From positions 2,754,371-2,818,370 of the forward strand of contig NC_023135.1 in assembly GCF_000511355.1 (NCBI RefSeq): a stretch of 64,000 nt of DNA. The letters are read 5' to 3'. The stretch is from Leisingera methylohalidivorans DSM 14336. Its GTDB lineage: Bacteria > Pseudomonadota > Alphaproteobacteria > Rhodobacterales > Rhodobacteraceae. Position 1 is the stretch's first letter; the number at the start of each line of letters is the position of its first letter. Shown here in pieces: positions 8,779 to 17,132 of the stretch. A program made the position numbers and the translations under genes. The notes below the pieces were generated by a model. That model was not told where the DNA came from. It searched no databases and worked only from the letters and a program-made list of their open reading frames with translations.

Positions 8779-9576
8779 ATGCAGAAACGATCCATCGTCC
8801 CCATCGTCTATATCCTGTTCCTCATGCTGCCGATCTATTGGCTGGTGGCGATGAGCTTCAAGACCACCAATGAAATCCTGTCGGGCTTCTCCTTGTTCCC
8901 GCAGACCTTCACGCTGGAGAACTACACCACCATCTTCACCGATCCCAGCTGGTACTGGGGCTACATCAACTCGATCCTTTACGTGTCGATCAACACGGTG
9001 ATCTCCATCGCCGTGGCGCTTCCGGCGGCCTATGCCTTCAGCCGCTACCGGTTCCTGGGCGACAAGCAGCTGTTTTTCTGGCTGCTGACCAACCGGATGG
9101 CGCCTGCGGCTGTGTTCGCGCTGCCGTTCTTCCAGCTCTACTCCGCAGTGGAACTGTTCGACACCCACCTCGCCGTGGCGCTGGCCCATTGCCTGTTCAA
9201 CATCCCGCTGGCGGTCTGGATCCTCGAGGGGTTCATGGGCGGCATTCCCAAGGAGCTGGACGAAACGGCCTTTGTCGACGGCTATTCCTTCCCGCGCTTC
9301 TTTGCCACGATCTTCATCCCGTCGATCAAGGCAGGCGTCGGCGTTGCGGCCTTCTTCTGCTTCATGTTCTCCTGGGTAGAGCTGCTCTTGGCCAAGACGC
9401 TGACCGCGGTCGCAGCCAAGCCGATTGCCGCCACCATGACCAAAACCGCGTCTTCTGCGGGCTATGAGCTGGGGCTTCTGGCAGCCGCTGGCACGCTGAC
9501 AATCATTCCGGGCGCCATCGTGATCTGGTTTGTCCGCAACTACATCGCGAAGGGTTTCGCGATGGGGAGAGTGTGA
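8779..9576 (+). CDS. glpQ: glycerol ABC transporter permease GlpQ
   Basis: This 265-residue MalG/UgpE-type inner-membrane permease has six predicted helices. The EAA-type loop reads ELDETAFVDGYSFPRFF. The ATG at 8779 follows GGGAGGGGC within 12 bases of the glpP stop. The stop overlaps the glpU start (TGATG). The name follows the rhizobial glycerol ABC system; this is not the glycerophosphodiester phosphodiesterase that shares the symbol. Confidence 0.9.
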   Translation: MQKRSIVPIVYILFLMLPIYWLVAMSFKTTNEILSGFSLFPQTFTLENYTTIFTDPSWYWGYINSILYVSINTVISIAVALPAAYAFSRYRFLGDKQLFFWLLTNRMAPAAVFALPFFQLYSAVELFDTHLAVALAHCLFNIPLAVWILEGFMGGIPKELDETAFVDGYSFPRFFATIFIPSIKAGVGVAAFFCFMFSWVELLLAKTLTAVAAKPIAATMTKTASSAGYELGLLAAAGTLTIIPGAIVIWFVRNYIAKGFAMGRV

Positions 9577-9854
9577 TGCTTTCATGGATGGCCTGGACCT
9601 GGCCCACAGCACTTGTCTTTATCGGCATATTCACCGCCATCGGCATTTTGATCGCGGTTGAGATCCGCCACCCCGGCGGCGATGCGCGCAAGGGGGTGCT
9701 GGGGCTGACCACAACCCGCGGCGACCGGCTGTTCATCAGCCTGCTTGGCACTTCCTACATCTTCCTGGCCTGGCTGGGGCTGGTGGGCATGCCGCTGTGG
9801 TGGCCGCTGGCGCTGGCAATTGCCTGGGGTGTCTTCTGCTTCTGGAAAGTCTGA
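9576..9854 (+). CDS. glpU: DUF2160 small membrane subunit of the glycerol transporter
   Basis: This 92-residue membrane protein has two or three hydrophobic segments and the family-typical opening LSWMAWTWPTALVF and the motif IRHPGG. It is the last gene of the glp transport operon and its ATG overlaps the glpQ stop. A GTG three bases earlier is a less likely start. DUF2160 proteins occur almost only in this operon type. The exact role is unknown; it could stabilise the permeases or shield the small uncharged substrate. Confidence 0.9.
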   Translation: MLSWMAWTWPTALVFIGIFTAIGILIAVEIRHPGGDARKGVLGLTTTRGDRLFISLLGTSYIFLAWLGLVGMPLWWPLALAIAWGVFCFWKV

Positions 9855-9883
9855 CGCTCGCAAGCCCCAAACGCAATCTGGAC

Positions 9884-9916
9884 GGGCCTTGAAGGCGAAA
9901 CTGCCCTTCATGGCCC
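9884..9916 (+). terminator. hairpin after the glycerol operon
   Basis: A stem of about 11 base pairs with one mismatch (9884-9895 with 9905-9916) lies 30 bases after the glpU stop. The following bases are not T-rich. A terminator or 3'-end stabiliser for the six-gene transcript is the likely role. Confidence 0.5.
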
Positions 9917-10102
9917 TCTCAGCGGAAGCCAGAACAGTTGCGCCAGACGCCGCCCCAAAAGACTGGCACGTCACTTTTCACCCTGCTGAACAAGAGCGCG
10001 CGGCAGCGCACAATTTGACACCGCGCCCCCAATCGCCGCACGTCTCCTAAAATAATAGTTTTCACGGGAGCGCCCTTCCCCTAGCATGACTGGAACCATC
10101 AA

Positions 10103-10519
10103 ATGAGCCGGACAGCCGAGGCTATGCGCAAGAAACAGGACAATTCCCTGCTCACCGAAGTGGAGCTTGAGTTCATGACTGCTGTCTGGGACATGGGCGG
10201 CGGCACCGTGCGGGAGATCCTGGCCAAGCTGAACCAGGTGCAGGAACGCGCCTATACCTCGGTGGCCACGGTTCTGAAGATCATGGAGCAAAAGGGCTTT
10301 CTCACCAGCGAGCGCAAGGACCGCTCTCTGGTCTACCGCCCCGCCGTTCCCAAGGCAGAGTACCAGAAAACATCTCTGAAAAACCTTTCGAGCAAGCTTT
10401 TCAACGGCGCGCCCGCCGCCCTGGTGGCGCGGCTGGTCGATGATGAGGATGTGACCGACGAGATGCTCGAGGAGATGCGGGCGCTCTTGGAGGAAAGGCT
10501 GGGGGAAAATGCCAACTGA
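10103..10519 (+). CDS. BlaI/MecI/CopY-family transcriptional repressor
   Basis: This 138-residue winged-helix repressor is of the penicillinase repressor family. Residues ~20-85 form the DNA-binding domain (EFMTAVWDMGGGTVREIL ... YTSVATVLKIMEQKGFL), followed by a helical dimerisation tail. The gene overlaps the next one by 11 bases. The partner encodes a membrane M56 zinc peptidase, as in blaI-blaR1 and mecI-mecR1, where the peptidase triggers repressor cleavage. No beta-lactamase gene is adjacent, so the target regulon is unknown. Confidence 0.9.
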   Translation: MSRTAEAMRKKQDNSLLTEVELEFMTAVWDMGGGTVREILAKLNQVQERAYTSVATVLKIMEQKGFLTSERKDRSLVYRPAVPKAEYQKTSLKNLSSKLFNGAPAALVARLVDDEDVTDEMLEEMRALLEERLGENAN

Positions 10520-11651
10520 TGCTCTGCTGAATGCCTATTTTGACCTGAATATCCTGCTGCTGGCAGGCGCTGCCCTGTGGCTCGCTGCCCGCAAGCTGCT
10601 GGCGCGCAGCAAACTCGGCCGCGCCTACCGCCCGCAATTGCGGCTGTTGAACGGGATGACGGTGCTGCTGGCGGTGACGCCCGTACTGATCATCGCCTTC
10701 ACGCATTTCGTCATCCCCCATCCGCCGAATTTCTCCGACATGCTGGTCTCGCAGTATTTGCAAGGCAATGTCAGCATGAGCGCCGGCAGATTTGAGACGC
10801 TTCTGGGACTGCGCGAGGATGCCGTGCGCGGCCTCACCAGTTTGCAGCCGCTTTGGGCCCAGGCCCTGTCCGCAGCCTTTGCTGCCGGGATGCTGATCTG
10901 CCTGGCCCATGTGGCAGTCTCCATCTTCCGCCTGCACCAGAACCTGGCGGCCGCGTTCACTTGGAAACGGGTCGGCCGGGTGCAGCTGATGGTCTCCGAC
11001 ACAGTGCGCGTTGCCTATTCAACCCGCGGGCTCCGCCGCCGCTACGTGGTGCTGCCCGCCGCGCTGCTGAACGACCCGCGCGACCTGCGCCTGACCATTG
11101 CGCATGAGCTGCAGCACTTCCGCCAGCACGACATCGAATGCGAGTTTCTGCTGGAAATGCTGCGTCCGCTGCTGTTCTGGAATCCCGCCTTTTATCTGTG
11201 GCGGCGTGAAGTGCGGCTGCTGCGCGAATTTGCCTGCGATCAGGCCTTGATGGCGCGGCCCCGGGTCGATGTGCGCGCCTATTGCGAATGCTTGATCCGC
11301 GCCTGTGCCCATGCTGCCCGCGGGCCCGCTCTGTTCACCCGCCGCAGCCCGGCAGTGGCGCTGGTCGACCGCCGGGAAACCCGCCGCGGCGCCTCCCTGC
11401 AGCGCCGTATCATCGCGGTGACGGCCCGCCAGCCGCAAGGGCAGAACTCCCTGGGCTGGGGCGTGGTATCCCTGGCGATGGCCGGGGTGGTGCTGGGCAC
11501 CGCCATGCTGCTGCAGCGGCCCAGCGACTGGAGCCATGACCGCATCATGCTGTCGACCATCGTCAACCTGGAACGCATGGCCAGCCGCAGCACATCGCCG
11601 GCGCTTGCCGTCAGTGCGCTGAACGGCGGCTTTGCCGTCCCCTCGCAGTAG
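10509..11651 (+). CDS. M56-family membrane zinc metalloprotease (BlaR1-like, short form)
   Basis: This 380-residue protein has membrane segments at residues ~10-25, ~50-75 and ~115-135, the M56 zinc motif HELQH at residues 199-203, and a last hydrophobic segment near residues 315-335. It ends about 50 residues later, so the ~250-residue extracellular penicillin-sensing domain of BlaR1/MecR1 is absent. It probably inactivates or cleaves the co-encoded BlaI-type repressor in response to an envelope signal. The start at 10509 lies inside the repressor gene, implying coupled translation. Confidence 0.85.
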   Translation: MPTDALLNAYFDLNILLLAGAALWLAARKLLARSKLGRAYRPQLRLLNGMTVLLAVTPVLIIAFTHFVIPHPPNFSDMLVSQYLQGNVSMSAGRFETLLGLREDAVRGLTSLQPLWAQALSAAFAAGMLICLAHVAVSIFRLHQNLAAAFTWKRVGRVQLMVSDTVRVAYSTRGLRRRYVVLPAALLNDPRDLRLTIAHELQHFRQHDIECEFLLEMLRPLLFWNPAFYLWRREVRLLREFACDQALMARPRVDVRAYCECLIRACAHAARGPALFTRRSPAVALVDRRETRRGASLQRRIIAVTARQPQGQNSLGWGVVSLAMAGVVLGTAMLLQRPSDWSHDRIMLSTIVNLERMASRSTSPALAVSALNGGFAVPSQ

Positions 11652-12049
11652 GCAGCCAGTTCCCGGTGCCGCCGGGTACAGCCGTCCCAATCTTTCAGAA
11701 ATTCACCGCCAGTCCGGCTATCAGCGCCCGTCAAAGGATGTTTAATGCCCCCTCCCAGGCGGGGTGTGGCAGCCTTGCGCACAAAGATTTCAAGGGGCGG
11801 ACAGGCCTCAAAGCCGGCTCAGGCAGATTTCTGCACGACCGCGCCGAGAGCTTAAGCGGGGAAAGGACCAGGAAAAACCCAAAGCGGCAAAGCGCCTAGG
11901 AGACAGGCCTGTTCAGGCGACCCGGCGCCGGAAATTGTGGCTACCGTACAAGGGGATAGAACCCGGCCCTGCGGCGGCCTAGCTCTATGCCACGGCACAC
12001 GGAACACCGTGACCGCTGGTAACGAACCAAGAAGTATGGAGTGTCTCAC
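11652..12049 (+). other. intergenic region upstream of the EF-hand gene
   Basis: About 400 bases with no supportable gene. A small inverted repeat (CACGG-loop-CCGTG) lies near 11995-12010, and the promoter of the EF-hand gene should be in the last 150 bases. Open frames here are short and lack ribosome-binding sites. Confidence 0.4.
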
Positions 12050-12298
12050 ATGAAAAAATTCGCACTGACTGCCGCCGCTTTTGCAGCTCTGACCGCTGCG
12101 CCGCTGGCCGCAATGGAATCCATCACCGAGGCCGATGCGGACGGTAACGGAACCTATTCGCTGGAAGAGCTGCAGGCGGCCTTCCCTGATTTGACTGCAG
12201 AAATCTTTGCGACCATCGACGCCAATGCCGATGGCGAGGCTGACCTGACCGAGGTGAAGGCAGCCGCGGATGCCGGTCTGCTGGCAGCGGCCAGCTGA
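12050..12298 (+). CDS. small exported EF-hand calcium-binding protein
   Basis: This 82-residue protein has a cleavable signal peptide (MKKFALTAAAFAALTAAPLA). Two EF-hand loops follow: DADGNGTYSLEE, and a partner beginning DANADGEADLTE. A GGAG at 12038-12041 places the start at the ATG at 12050, not the GTG at 12041. It probably binds calcium in the periplasm. Its two-loop arrangement matches small calmodulin-like proteins common in Rhodobacteraceae. It stands alone, with two hairpins directly downstream. Confidence 0.85.
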   Translation: MKKFALTAAAFAALTAAPLAAMESITEADADGNGTYSLEELQAAFPDLTAEIFATIDANADGEADLTEVKAAADAGLLAAAS

Positions 12299-12304
12299 AC
12301 CCGC

Positions 12305-12342
12305 GGCAAGGCGGCTCCCCCCCCGAACCGGGCCGCCTTGCC
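12305..12342 (+). terminator. hairpin after EF-hand gene
   Basis: A perfect 11-bp stem (12305-12315 with 12332-12342) with a 16-base loop lies directly after the EF-hand stop codon. Confidence 0.6.
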
Positions 12343-12376
12343 ACATTGTGTCCCTGCCACTGTTAAATGGTGCCAC

Positions 12377-12398
12377 GGCCCCGCGTTGCGGGGCCTTT
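12377..12398. terminator. Rho-independent-type terminator facing the nor cluster
   Basis: A perfect 8-bp GC stem (12377-12384 with 12388-12395), a three-base loop and a TTT tail lie between the convergent EF-hand gene and the end of the nor gene cluster. Confidence 0.7.
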
Positions 12399-12416
12399 CA
12401 CGTATTATAACGCCGC

Positions 12417-12641
12417 TTAGCCCCTGTCGGCCTGCTGCATCAGGCGGGCCACGTGGCAGGCGAAGGCAATTGTGGCGGGTACACCCAGAAGAAGCCCCCA
12501 GGCGGCAGCTTCATAAGGGCTGAGCACCCGCCAGCCGATCCAGCTGCCGATCAGGGACGCAAAGAACAGATTGACCGCTGCAGCACCCGCACCGAACGGG
12601 TAGAGGGCCGCCAGCAGGCGCCAGGAGGGCAGCCGGTTCAT
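12417..12641 (-). CDS. small two-helix membrane protein at the end of the nor cluster
   Basis: This 74-residue protein has two hydrophobic helices (residues ~8-35 and ~42-66). The start overlaps the stop of the preceding small gene by four bases, so it was part of the nor operon. It is far too short for NorE or NnrU. It may correspond to the small NorF-type protein of nor operons, but similarity cannot be shown by eye. The frame is open, unlike the four nor genes upstream. Confidence 0.6.
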   Translation of the reverse strand: MNRLPSWRLLAALYPFGAGAAAVNLFFASLIGSWIGWRVLSPYEAAAWGLLLGVPATIAFACHVARLMQQADRG

Positions 12642-12829
12642 CGCCGGCTTCCCAGATACTGCACAAGACCAAGGCTGATGATCAGTGTGATCGAGGCAAC
12701 CAGAAACCAGAACTCCGCCATTTCTGTCTGCGGCTGCGGGAAGGGCCGCTGGAAACTGGCGGCAAAGGCGCTGGAGGAGGCCAGCAGGGCCAGGCTGAGG
12801 GAAAGAGTATAGGCGGGGATGTGTTTCAT
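12638..12829 (-). CDS. small membrane protein downstream of norD (NnrT-like)
   Basis: This 63-residue protein has a signal-like hydrophobic N-terminus (residues 5-23), then a polar stretch with FQRPFPQPQTEMAEFW and a second membrane helix (residues ~42-58). In Rhodobacter sphaeroides the nor operon reads norCBQD-nnrT-nnrU, and this gene occupies the nnrT position one base after the norD stop. The assignment rests on position and size, not on recognised sequence. The frame is open. Confidence 0.5.
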   Translation of the reverse strand: MKHIPAYTLSLSLALLASSSAFAASFQRPFPQPQTEMAEFWFLVASITLIISLGLVQYLGSRR

Positions 12830-12830
12830 C

Positions 12831-14655
12831 TCAGTGCTCCATGGTCAGGGATTGATAGATTTCCAGCAAGGCGCGCGGCAAACGGGCCGGGTCCGGCAGC
12901 AAGGTGAAACCGGCGCGCCCGAAGATGCGGGCAAACCAGCCCTGGCCGCCGGCGTCGATCACCACGCCATGCACCGACTGGCCCAGGGCGCGGGCTTCGC
13001 GCACCGCCATGCGGCTGTCTTCGATGCCGTGCACGCCCTCGGTGTGGTCCAGACCGTTGGGCTTGCCATCGGTGAGGACCAGCAGCAGGCGGCATTCCGA
13101 GCCTTCCTCAGCCAGCTGGGCAGAGGCATGGCGGATCGCTGCACCCAGCCGCGTGTAGTGCCGGGTTTGAAGCCGCCGATGCGGGCAGTGACAGTTTCTG
13201 ACATTACATCCTCGAACCCTTTGGCGCGGGTCAGGAACACCCGGTCGCGGCGCAGCGAGGAAAAGCCCCAGATGCCCAGCCGGTCGCCTGCGGTGGCAAT
13301 GCCAATGGCAAGGGCCGGCAGGGATTCACGGCGGTCTCGATCACCGTGCAGTCACCGACGGTCGCCTCGGTAGAGCGCGAGCAATCCATCAGCACCGCCA
13401 CGCCCAGGTCGCGGGCCATCGGGCGGCTGGCCTGCCAGACCCGGTCGCTGCTCTGCTGGCCGCAGGCGAGGTCGACCTGGGATTTAACAACCGCTTCCAG
13501 ATCCAGCTCATCGCCGTCCATTTGCCGCGGCAGCATCACCCGGCGCGGGTGCAGCGGCGCGAACTGGCGGCGCACGCGGGCGACCAGCTTGGAGTCGGGC
13601 TGGAAGCTGCCGGCGGGCTTGCCCTCAGCCTCCAGCACGCAATTGTGGGCGGGCATGTGTTTGCCCAGCCGGTGGTTCCATTCGGGATAAGTGAACTGGC
13701 CCGCCAGCCGTTCGTGCTCGGCGTCTTGCGGCGACAGGTCCAGCGAGGTCCGCAGCCGCGAGGCCGCGCGTTTCATGTGCTGAGAGAGAGTAAGGATGCC
13801 CTGATCCTCCGCCGCTTTCTGGGCGTTCTCGTTGTCGTCGTCATCGACCATCCGGTTGATGTTCAGGCTTTCGGCTCAGGACAGGATAGCCTCGAAGCGG
13901 TGGACGATGAAGCTGTCCTTGCGGGTGGTCTGGTCCTGATCCTGGCGCTTGGCCGTTTTGCGGGTGGAGACGGCGAGGCCCGGTGTCTTCATCTCCGCCG
14001 CTTCGGGGGCTGCCCCCCGGCCCGCCTGCGGCACCGGCAGGCGCAGCCAGAAGGACACCGGCTGATAGCTCCGGTAGCCGCGCGGGGCGGTACAGGTGCA
14101 GGGTTCGGCGATGCGGCAGTCAGAGCCGATCTGATCCAGCACCATGCGTTCGATCCGCGCCTCGAACTGCGGAAGGCCGTTGCGTTTTCGGGTTCCGGCG
14201 ATATGGGCGCAGAACGCCCCATAGGCAGACCGCAGTCCCGGGCAGGCGGCAAACACCTGATCCGCGGCACGGGCATTGGCGGCGACCTCCAGCTGGTCCG
14301 CCAGATAGCGGCCCTCAATGCGTTCCGGAAGCTTAATCGTGGCTGCCATCGCCGCCAGCCACAAATAAGCCTTGCGGTTCATCTCGCAACTGGGGAAGGC
14401 GGCCAATTCCCGCGGGGTACCGATGCGGCGCAGCCGGTCCGGGCGGCGGTCCGGCAGCACCGCAGGCGCCGTCTGGATTTCCACACCCCCGGCACCGCCC
14501 AGCGCCCGGAACAGGGCCGCCACGCTGGCGCGCATGTCCTCGAACCGGACGGTGTGTCCGGCACCGACCTCAGCGGCGCCGATCCGTGTGGCCATGCCGT
14601 GCCACAGGTTGCCAACGGTTCCTTCGGGTTCCAGAAGGTCGAGAGCATGGAACAT
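12831..14655 (-). pseudogene. norD: norD, inactivated by a nonsense codon and two frameshifts
   Basis: NorD is the VWA-domain partner of the NorQ ATPase in maturing nitric oxide reductase. The start is the ATG at 14655, next to the norQ stop. The reading frame meets TGA at 13876-13878, where the frame otherwise continues as ...FEAILS-stop-AESLNINR..., so a TGG to TGA change is likely. Two single-base losses follow: near 13331 (after ...VIETA) and near 13160 (after GGFKPG). Across these the homologous text continues in the other frames, through DRLGIWGFSSLRRD and LGAAIRHAS to the C-terminus ending SLTMEH. The VWA MIDAS-like region DCSRST lies upstream of the first shift. No full-length protein can be made. 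Confidence 0.88.
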
Positions 14656-14659
14656 GGCA

Positions 14660-15442
14660 TCACCCGTAGACGCTGGCAGCAAGGTCGCGCAGCGCTTGGC
14701 TCACGTCATCCTCGTCGCTGAGCGGTTCGATGATGGCGGCCTCGACCGCGCGCTCGACGCCCATGCCCTTGGCGATCAGCGTGGCGGCGCAGATCAGGAG
14801 TCGGGTGGAAACCCCCTCCTCCAGATCCACGCCCGAAAGCTTGCGGATATGGCCCGCCAGCCGCACCAGCGCGGCGGAACGGTCCGCGTCCAGCCCGCTT
14901 TGAGAAGCGAACACCGCAGTTTCGGCAGCGGCTTCGGGGAAATCGAAGCCGTTGGACAGAAAGCGCTGCCGGGTTGAGGGTTTCAGCTTTTTCAGGATGT
15001 TCTGGTAGCCGGGGTTGCAACTGGCAACCAGCATAAAGGGCTTGGGCGCGGCCAGCTCCTCGCCCGTGCGGTCGATCACCAAGCGGCGCCGGTCATCGGT
15101 CAGAGGGTGCAGCACCACGGCCACGTCCTTTCGCGCCTCGACCACTTCGTCCAGGTAACAGATGCCGCCCTCGCGCACTGCACGGGTCAGCGGGCCGTCG
15201 ACCCAGACCGTCTCACCGCCCTTCAAGAGGTAACGTCCGATCAGGTCGGCAGCGGACAGGTCGTCGTGGCAGGCGACAGTGTGCAGCGGCAGGCCAAGCC
15301 GGGCGGCCATATGCTCCACGAACCGCGTCTTGCCGCCCCTTCAGAAGAAGGGGCAGACCGTTGGCTTGGGCCATCTCGAAAACGGCTCATTCATCGCCTG
15401 CGGGGTGGCAGAAGGGCACGGAGGCGTATTGAACGCATTCAT
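14660..15442 (-). pseudogene. norQ: norQ, with the Walker A region excised
   Basis: NorQ is a MoxR-type AAA+ ATPase for nitric oxide reductase maturation. The original start is the ATG at 15442 (MNAFNTPPCP), after GGAGAG. A run of T has lost one base at about 15379-15382, shifting the frame just after ...MNEP. Then about 11 bases are missing at 15336/15337, where LLLKG should continue into the GPTGCGKT nucleotide-binding loop. The sequence resumes as GKTRFVEHMAARLG. The two lesions sum to 12 bases, so the downstream frame is restored, but a TGA lies between them. The rest (219 codons, including the Walker B stretch GGICYLDEV) is open. A product started internally would lack the P-loop and could not bind ATP normally. 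Confidence 0.88.
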
Positions 15443-15445
15443 GGC

Positions 15446-16446
15446 TTACTCTCCTGGTACGGCCACGGGGCCGGGTTTGATGACTTCGCGGCGGACCACG
15501 ACGGTGGCGTAGATGAACAGCAGCGCGCCCAAAACCACCACTGCGACAGAACCGAAGCGCATCAGGTATAACAGCCCCAGCTGGTCCTGCACATCCATGT
15601 AGTAGTCGCCAACGACGCGTTGCATGTGGGTCTGGATGCTGCCGGCAAAGGTCAGCACAAATGTCATGAAGGCCATGCCGCCGGTCATCAGCCAGAAGGA
15701 CGCCATGTTCAGCACCTAGTTATAGGGATCGCGGTTGCGCAGCTGCGGCATCGCATAGGTGAACATCGCCAGGGCAACGATGACATAAAGCCATTTCTCC
15801 ACCACTTCGCGGTCAACGCCGGTCAGCTTGAGCATCAGGTAGCCAAGGATCGCAGCCATCACCATTTCCCAGGTGGCTTCCACCCACAGGTGGACAACGA
15901 ACCACCAGTACATCTTGTCCAAGCTGAGGTTGTCCGCGTTGATGAAGGCAAAGATCCACAGCAGCGACAGCAGCCACAGACCCATCAGGAGGATGTTGGT
16001 GATCGCGGTCTTGCGCCCTGCCAGCACGGTCAGCGAAATGTTCACAAGGAAGATCACCGCCGCAACCAGGATGCCGAACCTGACCCACAGGGGCTGTTCC
16101 AGAAACTCCCGCCCGCCGTGGATTCCCGCGAGGTAGGAGCCGACCGCGCCCAAGGTGCCGACGACGAGGATGGCCAGCTGGATATAGACCAGTTTCACCG
16201 AGAATATCTCGCGTTCGGATTCCTCGGGGATCAGGTAATAGGCAGCCCCGAAGAAGCCCAAGAGCAGCCAGACGATCAGCGCGTTGGTGTGCAGCATTCG
16301 CACGATGTTGAACGGCAGCAGCTCGCTCAGCGTGTTGGGCCAGACATAGATCCAGCCCGCGAGCAGCCCGCCGAGGACCTGGATTGCAAACAGGGCCATT
16401 GCCACCATGAAATAGGCATAGGCACCATTTGTGATTGATATTTCAT
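15446..16446 (-). pseudogene. norB: norB, catalytic core deleted
   Basis: This is the remnant of the large subunit of cytochrome c-dependent nitric oxide reductase (normally ~450 residues, 12 helices). The start MKYQSQ at 16446 runs into a one-base frameshift near 16425. The next ~230 codons match NorB (LPFNIVRMLHTNALIVWLLL, MLKLTGVDREVVEKWLYVIV). After ...VALAMFT the text jumps, near 15757, to YAMPQLRNRDPYN, removing roughly 120 residues. The deleted part normally contains the FeB histidine pair and the heme b3 ligand region. A TAG at 15716-15718 then replaces the codon after DPYN (normally Gln), before the last 89 codons (VLNMASFWLMTGGMAF...). Three independent lesions make function impossible. 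Confidence 0.9.
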
Positions 16447-16458
16447 TGTTTCTCTCCC

Positions 16459-16738
16459 TCAGCCTGCGTCATTCGGAGGCCAGTTCTGGGTGTCGGTCTG
16501 ATCCGCCCAACGCAGGAATTCGGACAAAGATTTCGTCTCTTCCTCGGTCAGCTTGAAGAACGGCATCTGGCGGCGGCCCTCGACACCGGAGGGCTGCGAC
16601 TTCATCAGCCGTCCAGCATTTCATAGGCGACCTTGGGGTCGCCGAGCACGCCCCAGCGGGTCATCACATTGCCCGCTTCAGGGGTGAAATAGGCGCCCTC
16701 GCCATGCAATGTGTGGCAATTGATGCAGGAAAAGGAGG
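16459..16738 (-). pseudogene. norC: norC, 5' end lost and frameshifted
   Basis: This is the remnant of the membrane-anchored cytochrome c subunit of nitric oxide reductase. The heme site CINCHT and the following GEGAYFTPEAGNVMTRWGV are recognisable. One base is missing near 16605 (after YEMLDG), and the C-terminus then continues in another frame through VEGRRQMPFFKLTEEE to NWPPNDAG at 16459. The N-terminal ~45 residues with the membrane anchor, and the promoter, are gone. The homology stops a few codons before CINCH and runs into the 5' end of the opposite-strand gene at 16746. The codons reading MVEQLRERQVGG upstream are only the antisense of that gene. Confidence 0.87.
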
Positions 16739-16745
16739 AACCGCC

Positions 16746-16966
16746 ATGCGACGCCCCGGTTTCGACGCCCCCGACCTGCCGCTCTCGGAGCTGTTCCACC
16801 ACTGGCCCGCCTAGCGGGTGCGTTCATGCGCCGCCAGATGCTCTGCCCCGGCTGCCCGATCGCGCCGTGCCACACGCTGATCGACGCCTGCGAGGAATAC
16901 GGGCTGAAGGAGACGGAATTCCGGGAGGAGCTGCGGGGGGTTAAGGGGGCACATAAAACTATTTGA
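16746..16966 (+). pseudogene. DUF1858-like small redox protein gene, frameshifted
   Basis: An ATG with a strong AAGGAGGA upstream begins MRRPGFDAPDLPLSELFHHW and hits TAG at 16812. If one base is restored near 16811 the frame continues as AGAFMRRQMLCPGCPIAPCH and LIDACEEYGLKETEFREEL, to TGA at 16966 (about 73 residues). The MLCPGC...CHT...ACEEYG pattern is that of DUF1858/ScdA-N-like proteins, which often accompany denitrification and nitrosative-stress genes. Its ribosome-binding site abuts the truncated norC, so a deletion joined the two. Confidence 0.75.
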
Positions 16967-17132
16967 AAGATATCGCCGCTGGTCTCTTGCAATCATGGAT
17001 CGCATACCCCATCTCAGTCCAGCAAAGCTTCTTCCTAGACCTTCTGTTTCCTAACGGCCCCAGTTGTTCCTATGTCGACACTGGGCCGGGCTATCGCGTG
17101 TTGCGGGTAGCATTTATCAAGGAGACGACACG

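Noticed and set aside
13522..14721. Long plus-strand open frames opposite norD and norQ
   Set aside because: They are shadows in GC-rich sequence. The minus strand carries recognisable NorD and NorQ text even though it is broken.
16605..16802. A short cytochrome c protein starting MVEQLRERQVGG
   Set aside because: The codons before FSCINCH are the antisense of the DUF1858-like gene. Only the heme-site part belongs to norC.
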